A DNA stretch of 64,000 nucleotides from Gammaproteobacteria bacterium (GCA_024639325.1 JAHEIO010000003.1:9012-73011), one strand, 5' to 3'. Shown: positions 40,815 to 51,013, counted from the first letter of the stretch. Translations and numbers: made by a program. Notes: a model not told the origin generated them from the sequence alone.

Positions 40815-43226
40815 ATGATAGAGCGGAATAGTTCCTTGCGACAGACTTTCGCGGGCCTGTTCCTGATCACCCTGACTACGCTTCTTCTGGAACTCACCCT
40901 GATCAGGGTGCTGGACGTCCTGTGGTATCCGAATTTCGCCTACATGGTCATTACCATGGCGATGCTCGCGTTCGGGCTGGCCGGCGTATACACCTCGATA
41001 CGCCCTGCCGTCACAGTTCATCATGCATCTGAACGCCTGTTTCGTCTGTGCGTGGGTTTCTGTGTGTTCACGCTGTTGCTTTACCCTATTTTAAACGTCG
41101 TAACCTTCGATTTCGACAATTTCAGTAGTGCGCCTGTCAAAAGTACGATCAGCTTCGTCATCATCTACATTTCACTGGCGATCCCGTTTTTTATTTGCGG
41201 TGTCATTCTCACCACGATTTTCACACTGCACGATAAGCACATACAGAAATTATATTTCTGGGACCTGCTGGGGGCGGCGATTGGTTCGGTAATACTCATA
41301 CCTCTGTTGCCCAGGATCGGCCCCGCCGGCCTTGTATTCGTTTCCGCGGGTCTCGGCGCCGTGGCTGCCTCGCTGTTCGCGACATCCAGGATCAAACTCG
41401 GTATGGCCTGCTGCTTTGCCGTTGCCGCGGTTGCGACTCCCTTTTTGAAGTCGGATGGTTACTTGGATTTCACTTTCCACATGGATAAAAGGAAGATAAA
41501 GAACGTCGAACAAAATACCGAAGTGACGTTATGGGATCCCATCTCCCGCATCGATGTGATCGATTATGCCCCTGGAATCAAGTGGATAGCCTACGACGGC
41601 GGAACCCAGACCAGCTACTTCTACAGGTTCGACGGGAACTTCGACAAACTGAGGGCGGTTCTCCCAGGTGAGGCACACAAGCACTTTTGGGGGAGAATGG
41701 TACCCATCTCGCATTATCTGAAAAGAGACACGGACCAGAAGGTACTGGTAATCGGGAGCGCAGGCGGCCAGGAAATCAAGGCGGCGCTGACCTATGGCGC
41801 CTCCAAAGTAGACGGTATAGAACTCGTGGGCAGTGTAGTCAACCTCGGCAAGGACAGGTACGACGAGTACATCGGCGGCATTTTCAATCACCCCAACGTA
41901 ACCAACGTCAAGGGCGAGGGTCGGACATTCCTGCGCTCCACGCCCAATAAGTACGACATCATCCAGATCATGAGCAACCACACCAGTTCCAGCATCGCCG
42001 CCGGATCGGGCGCCATGGCCTCGAACTACCTGCAAACCGCCGACGCGTACCGGGAGTTTTTCGAACACCTGGCGGACGACGGGATCCTGCATATCAACCA
42101 CCATGTCTACCCTCGGATGATCACTACGGCGGCACTGGCATGGAAACAAATGGGCCGGGATAATTTCAGAGAGCACGTGCTGGTGTTCGAGGTCCAGGGA
42201 TACCAGGACAATCTGCCGACGCTGCTGATCAAGATGTCCCCCTGGACCGAGGAGGAGATCCTAGAATCCAGGCAGTACATGAAAATCAAACTCATCGAGA
42301 AACCGGCCCGGTTCGGCAAGAGTTTTCTCAGCGACGACTTCTACAGCGGGGATCTGCCCCCGGAGATGGTCAAAGGCATCGACTACCGGGTCGCGCCCGC
42401 CACAGACGATCAGCCATATTTCAATTTCATTAGAAAAAAAATGCGGCGGGTCGATACCGATCCGGATAACTACATGAGCAAATCGGTGTCTAAACTGCTG
42501 AACTCGAGACTTCAGTCGGGCATCCCCACTGATGTCATCCACTTTTTTGTCAGTGGAGGGACCGCCTTGACGCTGTCACTGGTATTTCTGTTCGTACCGC
42601 TGCTCTATTCGGATGTCGGCAAATCGAAGTGGGACCGGAAGGGCAGCTTCGTTGCCTATTTTTCCTGTCTCGGCGCCGGATTCATCATCTACGAACTCAT
42701 TTTCATTCAGACCTTCATGAAACTGATCGGCTACCCGCTCTACACCTATACTACGGTGGTGTTCACGTTCCTCCTCGGCGCCGGACTCGGCAGTTTGTTT
42801 TCGCATTCGTTCAGGCTGTCTCCTCAGAAGCTCTGGTCCCTGCCGTTCCTTGGCATAATGGCATACTCCTGCGCTTTCCTGATCACTTACGATGCGGTAT
42901 TCAGCAGTCTGCTGACGACCGAAACTTGGGTCCGGATAACGGCATCCATCGCCATCATCCTGCCTCTCACCTTTTTCCTGGGAATGCCTTTTCCTCTGGG
43001 CATAATTGCCGTGTCCGGGCAGGCCAACGGCGTGGTGGCATGGGCATGGGCATTCAACGGGTTGTTTACCGTGGTTGGTGGGCTGGCCAGCGTCCTAGTC
43101 TCGATATTTTACGGTATTCAGAATGCCCTTCTCTTGGCCACCATCGTTTATATGCTTGCATGGATGATGTACTCACGCATGCGGCAACCCCAGGTGGCGA
43201 AGCGCTCACAGGTAATGATGAACTAG
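40815..43226 (+). CDS. Membrane-embedded spermidine synthase-like protein
   Basis: Multiple N- and C-terminal TM segments flanking a methyltransferase-fold core VLVIGSAGGQEIKAALTYGASKVDGIELVGSVV. Confidence 0.85.
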   Translation: MIERNSSLRQTFAGLFLITLTTLLLELTLIRVLDVLWYPNFAYMVITMAMLAFGLAGVYTSIRPAVTVHHASERLFRLCVGFCVFTLLLYPILNVVTFDFDNFSSAPVKSTISFVIIYISLAIPFFICGVILTTIFTLHDKHIQKLYFWDLLGAAIGSVILIPLLPRIGPAGLVFVSAGLGAVAASLFATSRIKLGMACCFAVAAVATPFLKSDGYLDFTFHMDKRKIKNVEQNTEVTLWDPISRIDVIDYAPGIKWIAYDGGTQTSYFYRFDGNFDKLRAVLPGEAHKHFWGRMVPISHYLKRDTDQKVLVIGSAGGQEIKAALTYGASKVDGIELVGSVVNLGKDRYDEYIGGIFNHPNVTNVKGEGRTFLRSTPNKYDIIQIMSNHTSSSIAAGSGAMASNYLQTADAYREFFEHLADDGILHINHHVYPRMITTAALAWKQMGRDNFREHVLVFEVQGYQDNLPTLLIKMSPWTEEEILESRQYMKIKLIEKPARFGKSFLSDDFYSGDLPPEMVKGIDYRVAPATDDQPYFNFIRKKMRRVDTDPDNYMSKSVSKLLNSRLQSGIPTDVIHFFVSGGTALTLSLVFLFVPLLYSDVGKSKWDRKGSFVAYFSCLGAGFIIYELIFIQTFMKLIGYPLYTYTTVVFTFLLGAGLGSLFSHSFRLSPQKLWSLPFLGIMAYSCAFLITYDAVFSSLLTTETWVRITASIAIILPLTFFLGMPFPLGIIAVSGQANGVVAWAWAFNGLFTVVGGLASVLVSIFYGIQNALLLATIVYMLAWMMYSRMRQPQVAKRSQVMMN

Positions 43227-43468
43227 CCCGCATTTCTCACCAGGATCCCGAGCGATTGCGCAGGACAGGTGCCGATGAACGCCGGGCTGGAGTGAGATGC
43301 ATAGCCGGTGCTATGGATCGAATGAAGCCCAAGTACATCGGGGCCTGGACCAGCCAGCGCCGGAATAGGCGTTTCCAAGACACACTGTTTCTTGGACAAA
43401 TCCATAGACCTCGATGTTTGAAATGATTGACGAGATTCTATAGCCGCCTGGTGAGAAATGCGGGCTAG
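43223..43468. mobile_element. MITE-like element, copy 1, bounded by CTAG with 23-bp perfect terminal inverted repeats
   Basis: ACTAGCCCGCATTTCTCACCAGG (43222-43244) and CCTGGTGAGAAATGCGGGCTAGT (43447-43469); second copy at 50643-50889. Confidence 0.8.
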
Positions 43469-43479
43469 TAATACGAAGG

Positions 43480-43989
43480 TTAGAGCTCGTATAACCGCTC
43501 GTCGACTTTTGGCGGCAGGTATTTTCTGCGGAAGTCGTTGAGCATCTTCCTGGGCTTTGTCGAAAACGGATTTTCTTCCTCCAGAATGTCCCCCATCTCC
43601 TGTTCGATCTTGTCCGGATCTTCACCTGCTTCCATTCTCGACATTGCTTCCTCGAGACTGTCACCCAGTTTCATTCCGGTGGAATCGAAGAGTTTGCGCA
43701 TCATAGCCGCGGCCTGTTTCGGATCGTCCTCATCCAAGTGGTCTACTTCCCCGGCGAGAGACATCATTGCCTGCTCGAGCTTGCCTTCGTCGATGCCAGC
43801 CAGTCCGTCATCCTCAGCGTCGTCCTCGGAACGCCCTTTGGATATGGAAAACAGCGACACCTGACGCTCCAAACCCCGATTTTCGCATTCCTGATTCGGG
43901 CAGGCCGGCGTTTTATCGGTATTGATGTGCGCGGAATAAAAATTGTAGATGGTGTGGCAGTACTGGCAATAAAATTCATAGATTGGCAT
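43480..43989 (-). CDS. FmdB-type zinc-ribbon protein
   Basis: MPIYEFYCQYCHTIYNFY...CPNQEC. Confidence 0.85.
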   Translation of the reverse strand: MPIYEFYCQYCHTIYNFYSAHINTDKTPACPNQECENRGLERQVSLFSISKGRSEDDAEDDGLAGIDEGKLEQAMMSLAGEVDHLDEDDPKQAAAMMRKLFDSTGMKLGDSLEEAMSRMEAGEDPDKIEQEMGDILEEENPFSTKPRKMLNDFRRKYLPPKVDERLYEL

Positions 43990-44025
43990 TGATAACTTCT
44001 CTCTTGGGTAACATCAAATTACGGT

Positions 44026-44559
44026 TCAGGGTTCCATCATGAACCGTATGCCGTCGAAGCCGAATATCACGTCAGTGTTTCGAATCTCCGATATTACCAA
44101 GCCTTCCACGACTTCTTCACCTTCCTTGAATATATTCTGACCTATCATTACGAATCGCTTGGACACGTCCTCGGAATACGACAAGACATTGATTTCGACT
44201 TCTGGAATGCGGGCTCTGATCGAATCATCGACCTTTGCGATCGGTACGGGATCTGCCTGAACAACTGTTGCTTCACCGGCAGGTGTGCTCGGTGCTTGCG
44301 TCTCTTCGGTGGATGGGACCGTTGCCGGCAAGATCGAGGCCGCATCGGACCCGGCGACGGACCCCGGCCCGGGCCGGGATGACCAGAGCATCCAGGCGCC
44401 TCCCGACAGAATCGCCACGATCAGGCATATGACAGTCAACAAGAACCAGCGCATAGGGACGCTACGCTCCTGAAAATGTTCAGCGGCCCCGAGCGTCGGC
44501 ACGCTACCCAGGGCTCGCTCTTTTTCCGATTTTTTCAGCGCATCGAGTATGTAGGACAC
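44026..44559 (-). CDS. gspB: General secretion pathway protein GspB
   Basis: MSYILDALKKSEKERALGSVPTL, single TM, C-terminal GspB-like domain. Confidence 0.88.
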   Translation of the reverse strand: MSYILDALKKSEKERALGSVPTLGAAEHFQERSVPMRWFLLTVICLIVAILSGGAWMLWSSRPGPGSVAGSDAASILPATVPSTEETQAPSTPAGEATVVQADPVPIAKVDDSIRARIPEVEINVLSYSEDVSKRFVMIGQNIFKEGEEVVEGLVISEIRNTDVIFGFDGIRFMMEP

Positions 44560-44561
44560 GG

Positions 44562-45656
44562 CTATATTCCCGCGCTTCCGACCGTTACGGCTGCGCCGAT
44601 GTTCCCTGTGCCCTCATTCAGGCCGATCTTGGGCGCTACCCGGGTCCGGCTTGTATCCGTTTTACTGCTCTCCTCCATCAGCGACCGAAAAGAGTGACGG
44701 GCCGATTCCATGGTCTGGGCATACAGGGAATGAAGCTGCCTGCCCGCATCGAAAATACCCGCGCGCGTGTTGGGAATCACGAACAACACGCCCAGAACCA
44801 GCGCCGCGGCAATAGCCGGCGCCCACCAATTGCCGTTGCGACGGCGAAGCGGCTCACCCAGCACTTCCCTGGCAGCCTTGCGCACCACCGCCCCGGACAC
44901 ATTTTTCTCATTTCTGGTGTACGCACCAAGCAGAGCACGATCGCATATCACATTGATCAGCCTCGGCACTCCTGCCGAATGTCGGTATACGCGGCGCAAA
45001 GCCCTGCCGCTGAACACGCGGCGCTCACAGCCGGCGACAGCCAGCCTGTATTTGACATACTCGCGCGTATCATTGAGGTTCAGGGGTTCCAGGTGATAGC
45101 GCGCGGTGATGCGCTGTGAGAGCTGCTTCAGGTCCTCCCGGCCAAGTATTTCCGACAGCTCCGGCTGTCCGATCAGTATCACCTGCAGCAACTTTTGCCT
45201 GGTCGTTTCCAGATTGGTAAGTATCCTGACCTGCTCGAGCACGCTGCGCGTCAACAGTTGCGCCTCGTCGATGACCAGCACTGTTCTTCCGCCCTCGGCG
45301 TAGTTTGCGAGGAGGTGCTGGTTCAAGACCTTGAGAAGTTTCGTCGCTGTAGCATCCGGTGGATACTCGATCCCAATTTCGTCACACAGCGTGGCCAGCA
45401 GTTCAGCCTCGCTGATCAGAGGATTCAGGATCAGTGCTACATCGACGTTTTCAGGCAGCTGCATGAGTAGACAACGGCACAGCGTGGTCTTCCCGCTGCC
45501 GACCTCGCCGGTCAACTGCACGAATCCGCCGCCTTCGTTGATCCCATATACCAGATGCGCCATCGCCTCGCGATGGCGTTTGCTCATATACAAATAGCGG
45601 GGATCCGGTGCAATCGAAAACGGCACTTCGGATAAGCCAAAGAATGACGCGTACAT
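44562..45656 (-). CDS. gspA: ExeA/GspA-type AAA ATPase
   Basis: FFGLSEVPFSIAPDPRYLYMSKRHREAMAHLVYGI, TGEVGSGKTTLCRCLL, VLVIDEAQLL. Confidence 0.92.
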   Translation of the reverse strand: MYASFFGLSEVPFSIAPDPRYLYMSKRHREAMAHLVYGINEGGGFVQLTGEVGSGKTTLCRCLLMQLPENVDVALILNPLISEAELLATLCDEIGIEYPPDATATKLLKVLNQHLLANYAEGGRTVLVIDEAQLLTRSVLEQVRILTNLETTRQKLLQVILIGQPELSEILGREDLKQLSQRITARYHLEPLNLNDTREYVKYRLAVAGCERRVFSGRALRRVYRHSAGVPRLINVICDRALLGAYTRNEKNVSGAVVRKAAREVLGEPLRRRNGNWWAPAIAAALVLGVLFVIPNTRAGIFDAGRQLHSLYAQTMESARHSFRSLMEESSKTDTSRTRVAPKIGLNEGTGNIGAAVTVGSAGI

Positions 45657-45751
45657 GGTTGCCTGGACCGTTAGCCTTCAGTACATTATATCGCTTTCAC
45701 AAAAACCCGCATATCGAACCCGGTCGGCGACTCGTCCGCGCGCTGACCCGC

Positions 45752-46651
45752 TCAGCCACGCAGCACTTCCCGGATGCGCTCGACGTAGCCGTCGCCGCGT
45801 CCAATCAAATTCGTCAAACGTTCCAGTTCGGCGTTGTCGGGAGGCGTGATTTCGAAATCGCTGATACCGCGATTCAATGGTATATCGGTGACCAGCTTGG
45901 CGAGTTCCCGCGCCAGGAACGCCTGCTCCTGGTGCTGTTTCAGGTTGGACGCGATCCTGCCGGCCCCTCTTATGGCAAGTTGGGATACCTGGGCAATGTT
46001 TTCATAGAGCTTGTCCAGATTCGGGTACAATCGGAGCAGCCTTCCAGCGCTTTTGGCGCCGACCCCGGGCACTCCGGGAATATTGTCTACGCTGTCCCCC
46101 ACCAGGGCCAGATAGTCGGTAATCTGATGGGGCCACACTCCAAACCGCTCGTGCACTCCTGCAGAGGAGAGCCGCTCATTTTTCGTGAAATTCCACCATA
46201 AATCCTCCGTCCCGATGATCTGGGCCAGGTCCTTATCGGAAGTGACGATAACGTTCTTGAAACCGCGCTCCCGCATGTTTCGGGCCACCGTGGCGATCAA
46301 ATCATCCGCTTCGAATCGATCGTGGGCCAGCTGCAGCATGCCCAACGCCGTAATCAGGGACCGGCAAAGTTCGAACTGTTTCTTCAGTTCCAGGGGAGCG
46401 GATTCGCGGTTTGCCTTGTAGTCCGCATAGAGTTCATTTCGAAAAGAGCTGGTAAGGCTTCCGTCGAATGCGAAGAACACGTGGGACGGGCGAGATTGCT
46501 CCAGGAGCTCCGTGACGAATCTTATAAATCCATACACGGCATTCACCGGAGTGCCGTCGGTGCCGGTCAGCGTATCCGGCAGGGAATACCAGGCCCGAAA
46601 AACGTAGATACTGGCATCGACGATGTAGATCGTATCCCGGGAATCCGCCAT
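45752..46651 (-). CDS. 5'-3' exonuclease / flap endonuclease-like (PolA N-terminal family)
   Basis: YIVDASIYVFRAWYSLP, FFAFDGSLTSSFRNELYADYKANRE, VVTSDKDLAQII, GDSVDNIPGVPGVGAKSAGRLL. Confidence 0.92.
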   Translation of the reverse strand: MADSRDTIYIVDASIYVFRAWYSLPDTLTGTDGTPVNAVYGFIRFVTELLEQSRPSHVFFAFDGSLTSSFRNELYADYKANRESAPLELKKQFELCRSLITALGMLQLAHDRFEADDLIATVARNMRERGFKNVIVTSDKDLAQIIGTEDLWWNFTKNERLSSAGVHERFGVWPHQITDYLALVGDSVDNIPGVPGVGAKSAGRLLRLYPNLDKLYENIAQVSQLAIRGAGRIASNLKQHQEQAFLARELAKLVTDIPLNRGISDFEITPPDNAELERLTNLIGRGDGYVERIREVLRG

Positions 46652-46676
46652 CACTGCACAAATCGAAGGCGGAGGG

Positions 46677-47000
46677 CTAAAAAAACGGCCACAGCGGCGA
46701 AAGTTTCTTCTTCGTGTCCTCGAAGACCCTGGCGTCGACCATCGGAAAAGTGTCCAACGCCTGCGCCCGCTCATAGAGGTCCTTCATTATTCTGAACATG
46801 GTCGCCTCTGTTACCATGATGATTTCCTCCTTTTCGAGCGCGTGCTGGTGCTCCAGCCTGGACAACCCGATCGATATCATTTTGTCCATCTGCCCCTCGC
46901 AATCCGCGGTCATGGCGACACCCATCTTGCTCAACCGTCTCTGCACCAGATTGAGGAAACGGTTACGTAGTTTCAGCCGAAGTTGATAATTGGCCGACAC
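46677..47000 (-). CDS. Hypothetical protein
   Basis: 107-aa ORF between two same-strand genes. Confidence 0.6.
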   Translation of the reverse strand: MSANYQLRLKLRNRFLNLVQRRLSKMGVAMTADCEGQMDKMISIGLSRLEHQHALEKEEIIMVTEATMFRIMKDLYERAQALDTFPMVDARVFEDTKKKLSPLWPFF

Positions 47001-47012
47001 GTTCTTCCCCGG

Positions 47013-47849
47013 TCAACTTCCTGCCCGGTGCCGTCGCAGCCTGGATTGCTTCGCCCCTTGCCTGACTGGAATTGACCGTTCGCCGTAAAGAACCTGTTTC
47101 ATGAAGCGGAGAGAAAACTGCAATAGTTTATCCTCGTCCTCGATTATCGTCGTTTTGTCATTATCGCTGATATCGAAGACTTCTTCGAAACCTTCCGTCT
47201 GAATAAACTCCCGGAAGCTGTCCATGTCGTAGCTGCACATATCGAACAGCTGCAGACTGCGCTCCGACGGGGCTCCTATAGCGGGTCCACCGGATCGCTT
47301 TTTAAGAATGATCTCCCGCCAGGTTCTGTTTGCCTGGTCGTACTCTTCACACCCCTGCTGCTGCCTGTACTGCGCTACCGTTTGACGATCCGGTTCCTGG
47401 TGGCCCAGACAATGTTCCTCTCTCACGACAAAGAAAATGTCCTCCACGTCAGAGGCAGCCTTTTTTCGCACTCCCATCGATCCCAATGCATAGTAGCGGC
47501 AGGCGATAGGGCGATCTTCGTATATGCTGCAACCGTCCTCGTTTAGAAATACGCACTGCGTGGTCTGAGGCTTCGTCGCCATCTTGAGGCCGGGCATATC
47601 GTGGTGATCCATCGCAAACGGCACGGTGTATGTGGCAACGAATTCGCTGGAGGACAGCCCAAGCCGCCGTTTCAGTCTGAGTACGTCGTAAGGAGTGAGC
47701 GTTATATCTATGTTCTTGCAGCACGCATTGAAGCAGGCAATGTCTTTGTGGCATCGGAACTGGAACACCGAGTCCAGATCCAGTTCTACCGGGTCGATTG
47801 GGCTCTGGTAGGGCCCGCGCTGGGTTTGAATGCCGTCTTTGTCTGCCAT
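47013..47849 (-). CDS. YkgJ-family cysteine-cluster protein
   Basis: FRCHKDIACFNACCKNIDITLTPYDVLRLKRRL, CVFLNEDGCSIYEDRPIACRYYALG. Confidence 0.88.
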   Translation of the reverse strand: MADKDGIQTQRGPYQSPIDPVELDLDSVFQFRCHKDIACFNACCKNIDITLTPYDVLRLKRRLGLSSSEFVATYTVPFAMDHHDMPGLKMATKPQTTQCVFLNEDGCSIYEDRPIACRYYALGSMGVRKKAASDVEDIFFVVREEHCLGHQEPDRQTVAQYRQQQGCEEYDQANRTWREIILKKRSGGPAIGAPSERSLQLFDMCSYDMDSFREFIQTEGFEEVFDISDNDKTTIIEDEDKLLQFSLRFMKQVLYGERSIPVRQGAKQSRLRRHRAGS

Positions 47850-47973
47850 TTCACTATGCATCCGCCACACGCCCGTGAATTCCCCCGGGGCGGCCGGGCT
47901 GGTTTTGTATCTGCCCCGTATTGCGGACCTCGTCCAATCGCCCCCGGGTTCTCTCGCCCCGCTAGGCTACGCG

Positions 47974-49932
47974 CTATACGCTGCTCCCGGGTCGGCGCAT
48001 GCCCTGCGGTTCATCATCCGCCGGCTTGATCATCTGCGAATAACTCTCCTTCCACAGCGTCCACTCGGCCGTATCGCGGTCATATTTCGAATTGACGAAA
48101 CACTTCCAATCATCGTCGTTTAGGTCCAGGTAGTCCATTCGGTAGTAGTAGCCCGGATAACGAGTCTCCTCACGGAACTGGATGTGCTTCATGTGAGCCG
48201 TGGCCGCTATCATACGGTGGTAGTTCTCCCAGGCGCGCAGCAACTCGTGCAGATCCTTTGCCCTCATTTTCGGGCCGTCTTCCCACAACATTTTGAGCTT
48301 GCGCTCGGCGAGCTCGAGCATCTTCGCATTGGTCTGGTATTGCGTACTGACTCCCGCCACGTACTCATCCATGATTTTCTGTAATCTGAGCTGATACATT
48401 TGCGGGGTTATATAGTTCGGATTGACGTCGATCGCCGTGGTGTAGTCCTTGTGTTCATGAAATGTCCGCACGGGCCGGTAGATTTCCTCCACCAGTTCTT
48501 CACTGGACCTCGCCGGTTCCGGGGTCCAGTCCTTGTTGTCCACGGCAAACTTGACCATGGCCTTTGCGGCAATGCGGCCCTCGGCGTGGGAACCCGAAGA
48601 GAATTTGTGGCCCGAAGCGCCGACACCATCACCCGCCGTGAACAGCCCTTTCACCGTGCTCATCCGATTGTAACCCCAGTGATAGCGATCCGGCGTCCCT
48701 GGCAGATCATCCGGTCCGGAAACCCAGATGCCGGCGCAGCCGGCGTGGGAACCCAGTAGATAAGGCTCGGTCGGCATCAGCTCGGACATTTCCTTGTCGG
48801 GTTCGATATTCTCACCGGCCCAGACGCCGCACTGGCTGATGGTCATATCGAGGAAATCTTCCCACGCCTCTGCTTCGAGATGCTTGACCTCCTTCGGCGT
48901 CATGTTTTCCGCGAGCCTTGCCATAGCGGTGGGCGTATCCATCAGGATCGGACCACGGCCCTCGCGCATCTCCTTCATCATCAGGTGATTCCGCAGGCAG
49001 GTGCCCATCTTCGGCCCGCTGGCATAGGCGTCGTACTTGTTGTCCTTGAGTATGTGAAAATTCTTTTCCTGATAGTCTTCGCCGAATGCGTTCATCGCCT
49101 TGGCCTTGAACAGCAGGAACCAGGCGCCAACCGGACCGTAGCCGTCCTTGAAGCGAGCGGGGACGAAGCGGTTTTCCATCAGGGTCAGAGTTGCTCCGCA
49201 CTCCGCCGCCATCGCGTAAGTCGAGCCCGCATTCCATACCGGAAACCAGGCACGACCCGTGCCCTCGCCGACAGATCGCGGCCGGAACACGTTGACCGCT
49301 CCGCCGCACGCCAACAAGCAGCACTTGAACTTGTAGATGTATACCTTGTTCTCCCGCACCGAAAAACCGGCCGCCGCCGCCACGCGACTCGGATCATTCT
49401 TGTCCGTGATCAAGCGTACGATGAACACCCGTTCCTGTATCCGGTCGATGCCGAGCGCTTTTTTCGCCGCTTCCGCGACAATCCACTTGTAGGATTCACC
49501 GTTGATCATGATCTGCCATCGACCCGATCTGACCGGCTTTCCACCCTCGGTCAGTTTCTTGCCTTCGTCACCTTTTTGCTTCCAGACGGGCAGGCCCCAT
49601 TCCTCGAAATTGTGCACGGAGTCATCGACATGCCGGCCAACGTCATAGACGAGGTCCTCCCGGACGATGCCCATCAGGTCACCCCGAACGTAGCGTACGT
49701 AATCCGCGGGATCGTTATCGCCCAAATAAGTATTGATGGCCGAAAGGCCCTGAGCGACGGCGCCTGATCGGTCTAGTGCGGCTTTGTCTACCAGCTTCAC
49801 CTTGAGGTCCGTGCCCTCGATCCAGCGCGATATTTCAAACGCGGTGCCGCAGGCAGCCATACCGCCGCCGATAATGAGAATGTCTAAGTCTTCCTCGACG
49901 ACTTCCGGATTTCCAAATTCGTTCTCTGACAT
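47974..49932 (-). CDS. aprA: Adenylylsulfate reductase alpha subunit
   Basis: LIIGGGMAACGTAFEISRW, SGAVAQGLSAINTYLGDNDPADYVRYVRGDLMGI, ETRYPGYYYRMDY. Confidence 0.97.
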   Translation of the reverse strand: MSENEFGNPEVVEEDLDILIIGGGMAACGTAFEISRWIEGTDLKVKLVDKAALDRSGAVAQGLSAINTYLGDNDPADYVRYVRGDLMGIVREDLVYDVGRHVDDSVHNFEEWGLPVWKQKGDEGKKLTEGGKPVRSGRWQIMINGESYKWIVAEAAKKALGIDRIQERVFIVRLITDKNDPSRVAAAAGFSVRENKVYIYKFKCCLLACGGAVNVFRPRSVGEGTGRAWFPVWNAGSTYAMAAECGATLTLMENRFVPARFKDGYGPVGAWFLLFKAKAMNAFGEDYQEKNFHILKDNKYDAYASGPKMGTCLRNHLMMKEMREGRGPILMDTPTAMARLAENMTPKEVKHLEAEAWEDFLDMTISQCGVWAGENIEPDKEMSELMPTEPYLLGSHAGCAGIWVSGPDDLPGTPDRYHWGYNRMSTVKGLFTAGDGVGASGHKFSSGSHAEGRIAAKAMVKFAVDNKDWTPEPARSSEELVEEIYRPVRTFHEHKDYTTAIDVNPNYITPQMYQLRLQKIMDEYVAGVSTQYQTNAKMLELAERKLKMLWEDGPKMRAKDLHELLRAWENYHRMIAATAHMKHIQFREETRYPGYYYRMDYLDLNDDDWKCFVNSKYDRDTAEWTLWKESYSQMIKPADDEPQGMRRPGSSV

Positions 49933-50014
49933 CTTGTAACTCCCCTTTCGTTGTATCTCTTTACATGCCGCAATTTAACAGCAAGTCCTGTCGCGTCCCG
50001 ACGGTCAGTTCCTT

Positions 50015-50479
50015 CTAGCTTTGACAGAACTGGCTCATGTCGCAGGAGTGGGTGGCCTTGGTGAACAAGCTGCCGTGTTCCGCGATCTCCGCCATATCGA
50101 TGGAGGGCTTGTCCTTATAGGGATCTGCCGAACCCTCAGGGGTTGTACGAGTTCGAAACTTGAACCGCTTGAGGTTGCCGTTGCGGAACTTGATCGTCCA
50201 CATAATGGATTCCGAACCTTTCAGCGGCTGTACCTGTGCGCCAAGCGGAACCACGTCCGCGTAGTGCCTGCACTCTATGGCCTGCTGCGGACAAATCTTC
50301 ACACAGCTGTAGCACTCCCAGCACTGCTCCGGTTCCTGGTTGTAGGCCTTCATGGCGTGGCCGGTTTCTGAGCCATCCTTGTCGAGCCGCATCAGGTCGT
50401 GTGGACAAATATACGTACAAGCGGTCTTGTCCTGTCCTTTACATCCATCACATTTCTCGGTGCGCACATAGGTTGGCAT
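50015..50479 (-). CDS. aprB: Adenylylsulfate reductase beta subunit
   Basis: MPTYVRTEKCDGCKGQDKTACTYICPHDLMRL, CWECYSCVKICPQQAIECRHY. Confidence 0.97.
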   Translation of the reverse strand: MPTYVRTEKCDGCKGQDKTACTYICPHDLMRLDKDGSETGHAMKAYNQEPEQCWECYSCVKICPQQAIECRHYADVVPLGAQVQPLKGSESIMWTIKFRNGNLKRFKFRTRTTPEGSADPYKDKPSIDMAEIAEHGSLFTKATHSCDMSQFCQS

Positions 50480-50642
50480 ACTGATTCTCCGTTAGCTGTC
50501 GTTACTTGTAGATGATACCGATCGCCTGGATGATGCTTAGCATCGCGGGTCACCCCCCGGCGACCGGATTAGTCGGGTGTTCCCAAGATGCTGGTACAAC
50601 CGCTCAACCGGCCAAGTGGAGAGGGCCTGATCAAACAGACCC

Positions 50643-50889
50643 CTAGCCGGCATTTCTCACCAGCATCCCGCGCGATGGCACAGGACAGGTGCCGATGGAC
50701 GCCGGGCTGGAGTAAGTTTCATAGCCGTAACCACGGATCGACTGAAGCCCTGGTTCGGCGGGGCCTGGACCGGCCGGCGCCGGGGCAGGCGTTGCCAAGA
50801 TACACCGTTTATTGGACGAACCCATAGACTTCAATGTTTGCAATGCTCAAAACCGCATCCGCAGGCGCCCGGGGAGCAATGCGGGCTAG
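50643..50889. mobile_element. MITE-like element, copy 2 (degenerate right end)
   Basis: CTAGCCGGCATTTCTCACCAGCATCCCG...GAGCAATGCGGGCTAG; shared core AGGACAGGTGCCGATGgACGCCGGGCTGGAGT. Confidence 0.8.
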
Positions 50890-51013
50890 GGATAGGGCAG
50901 AGTATAAGGTGTTGATCCAGAAAACTAATTAGAATTGCGATACCAAAGATAAAAATACCTTATTGCGCGCTGCTGCTGACTTCGATCGCACCCGCCCCGG
51001 ACATCCCTGCGGA

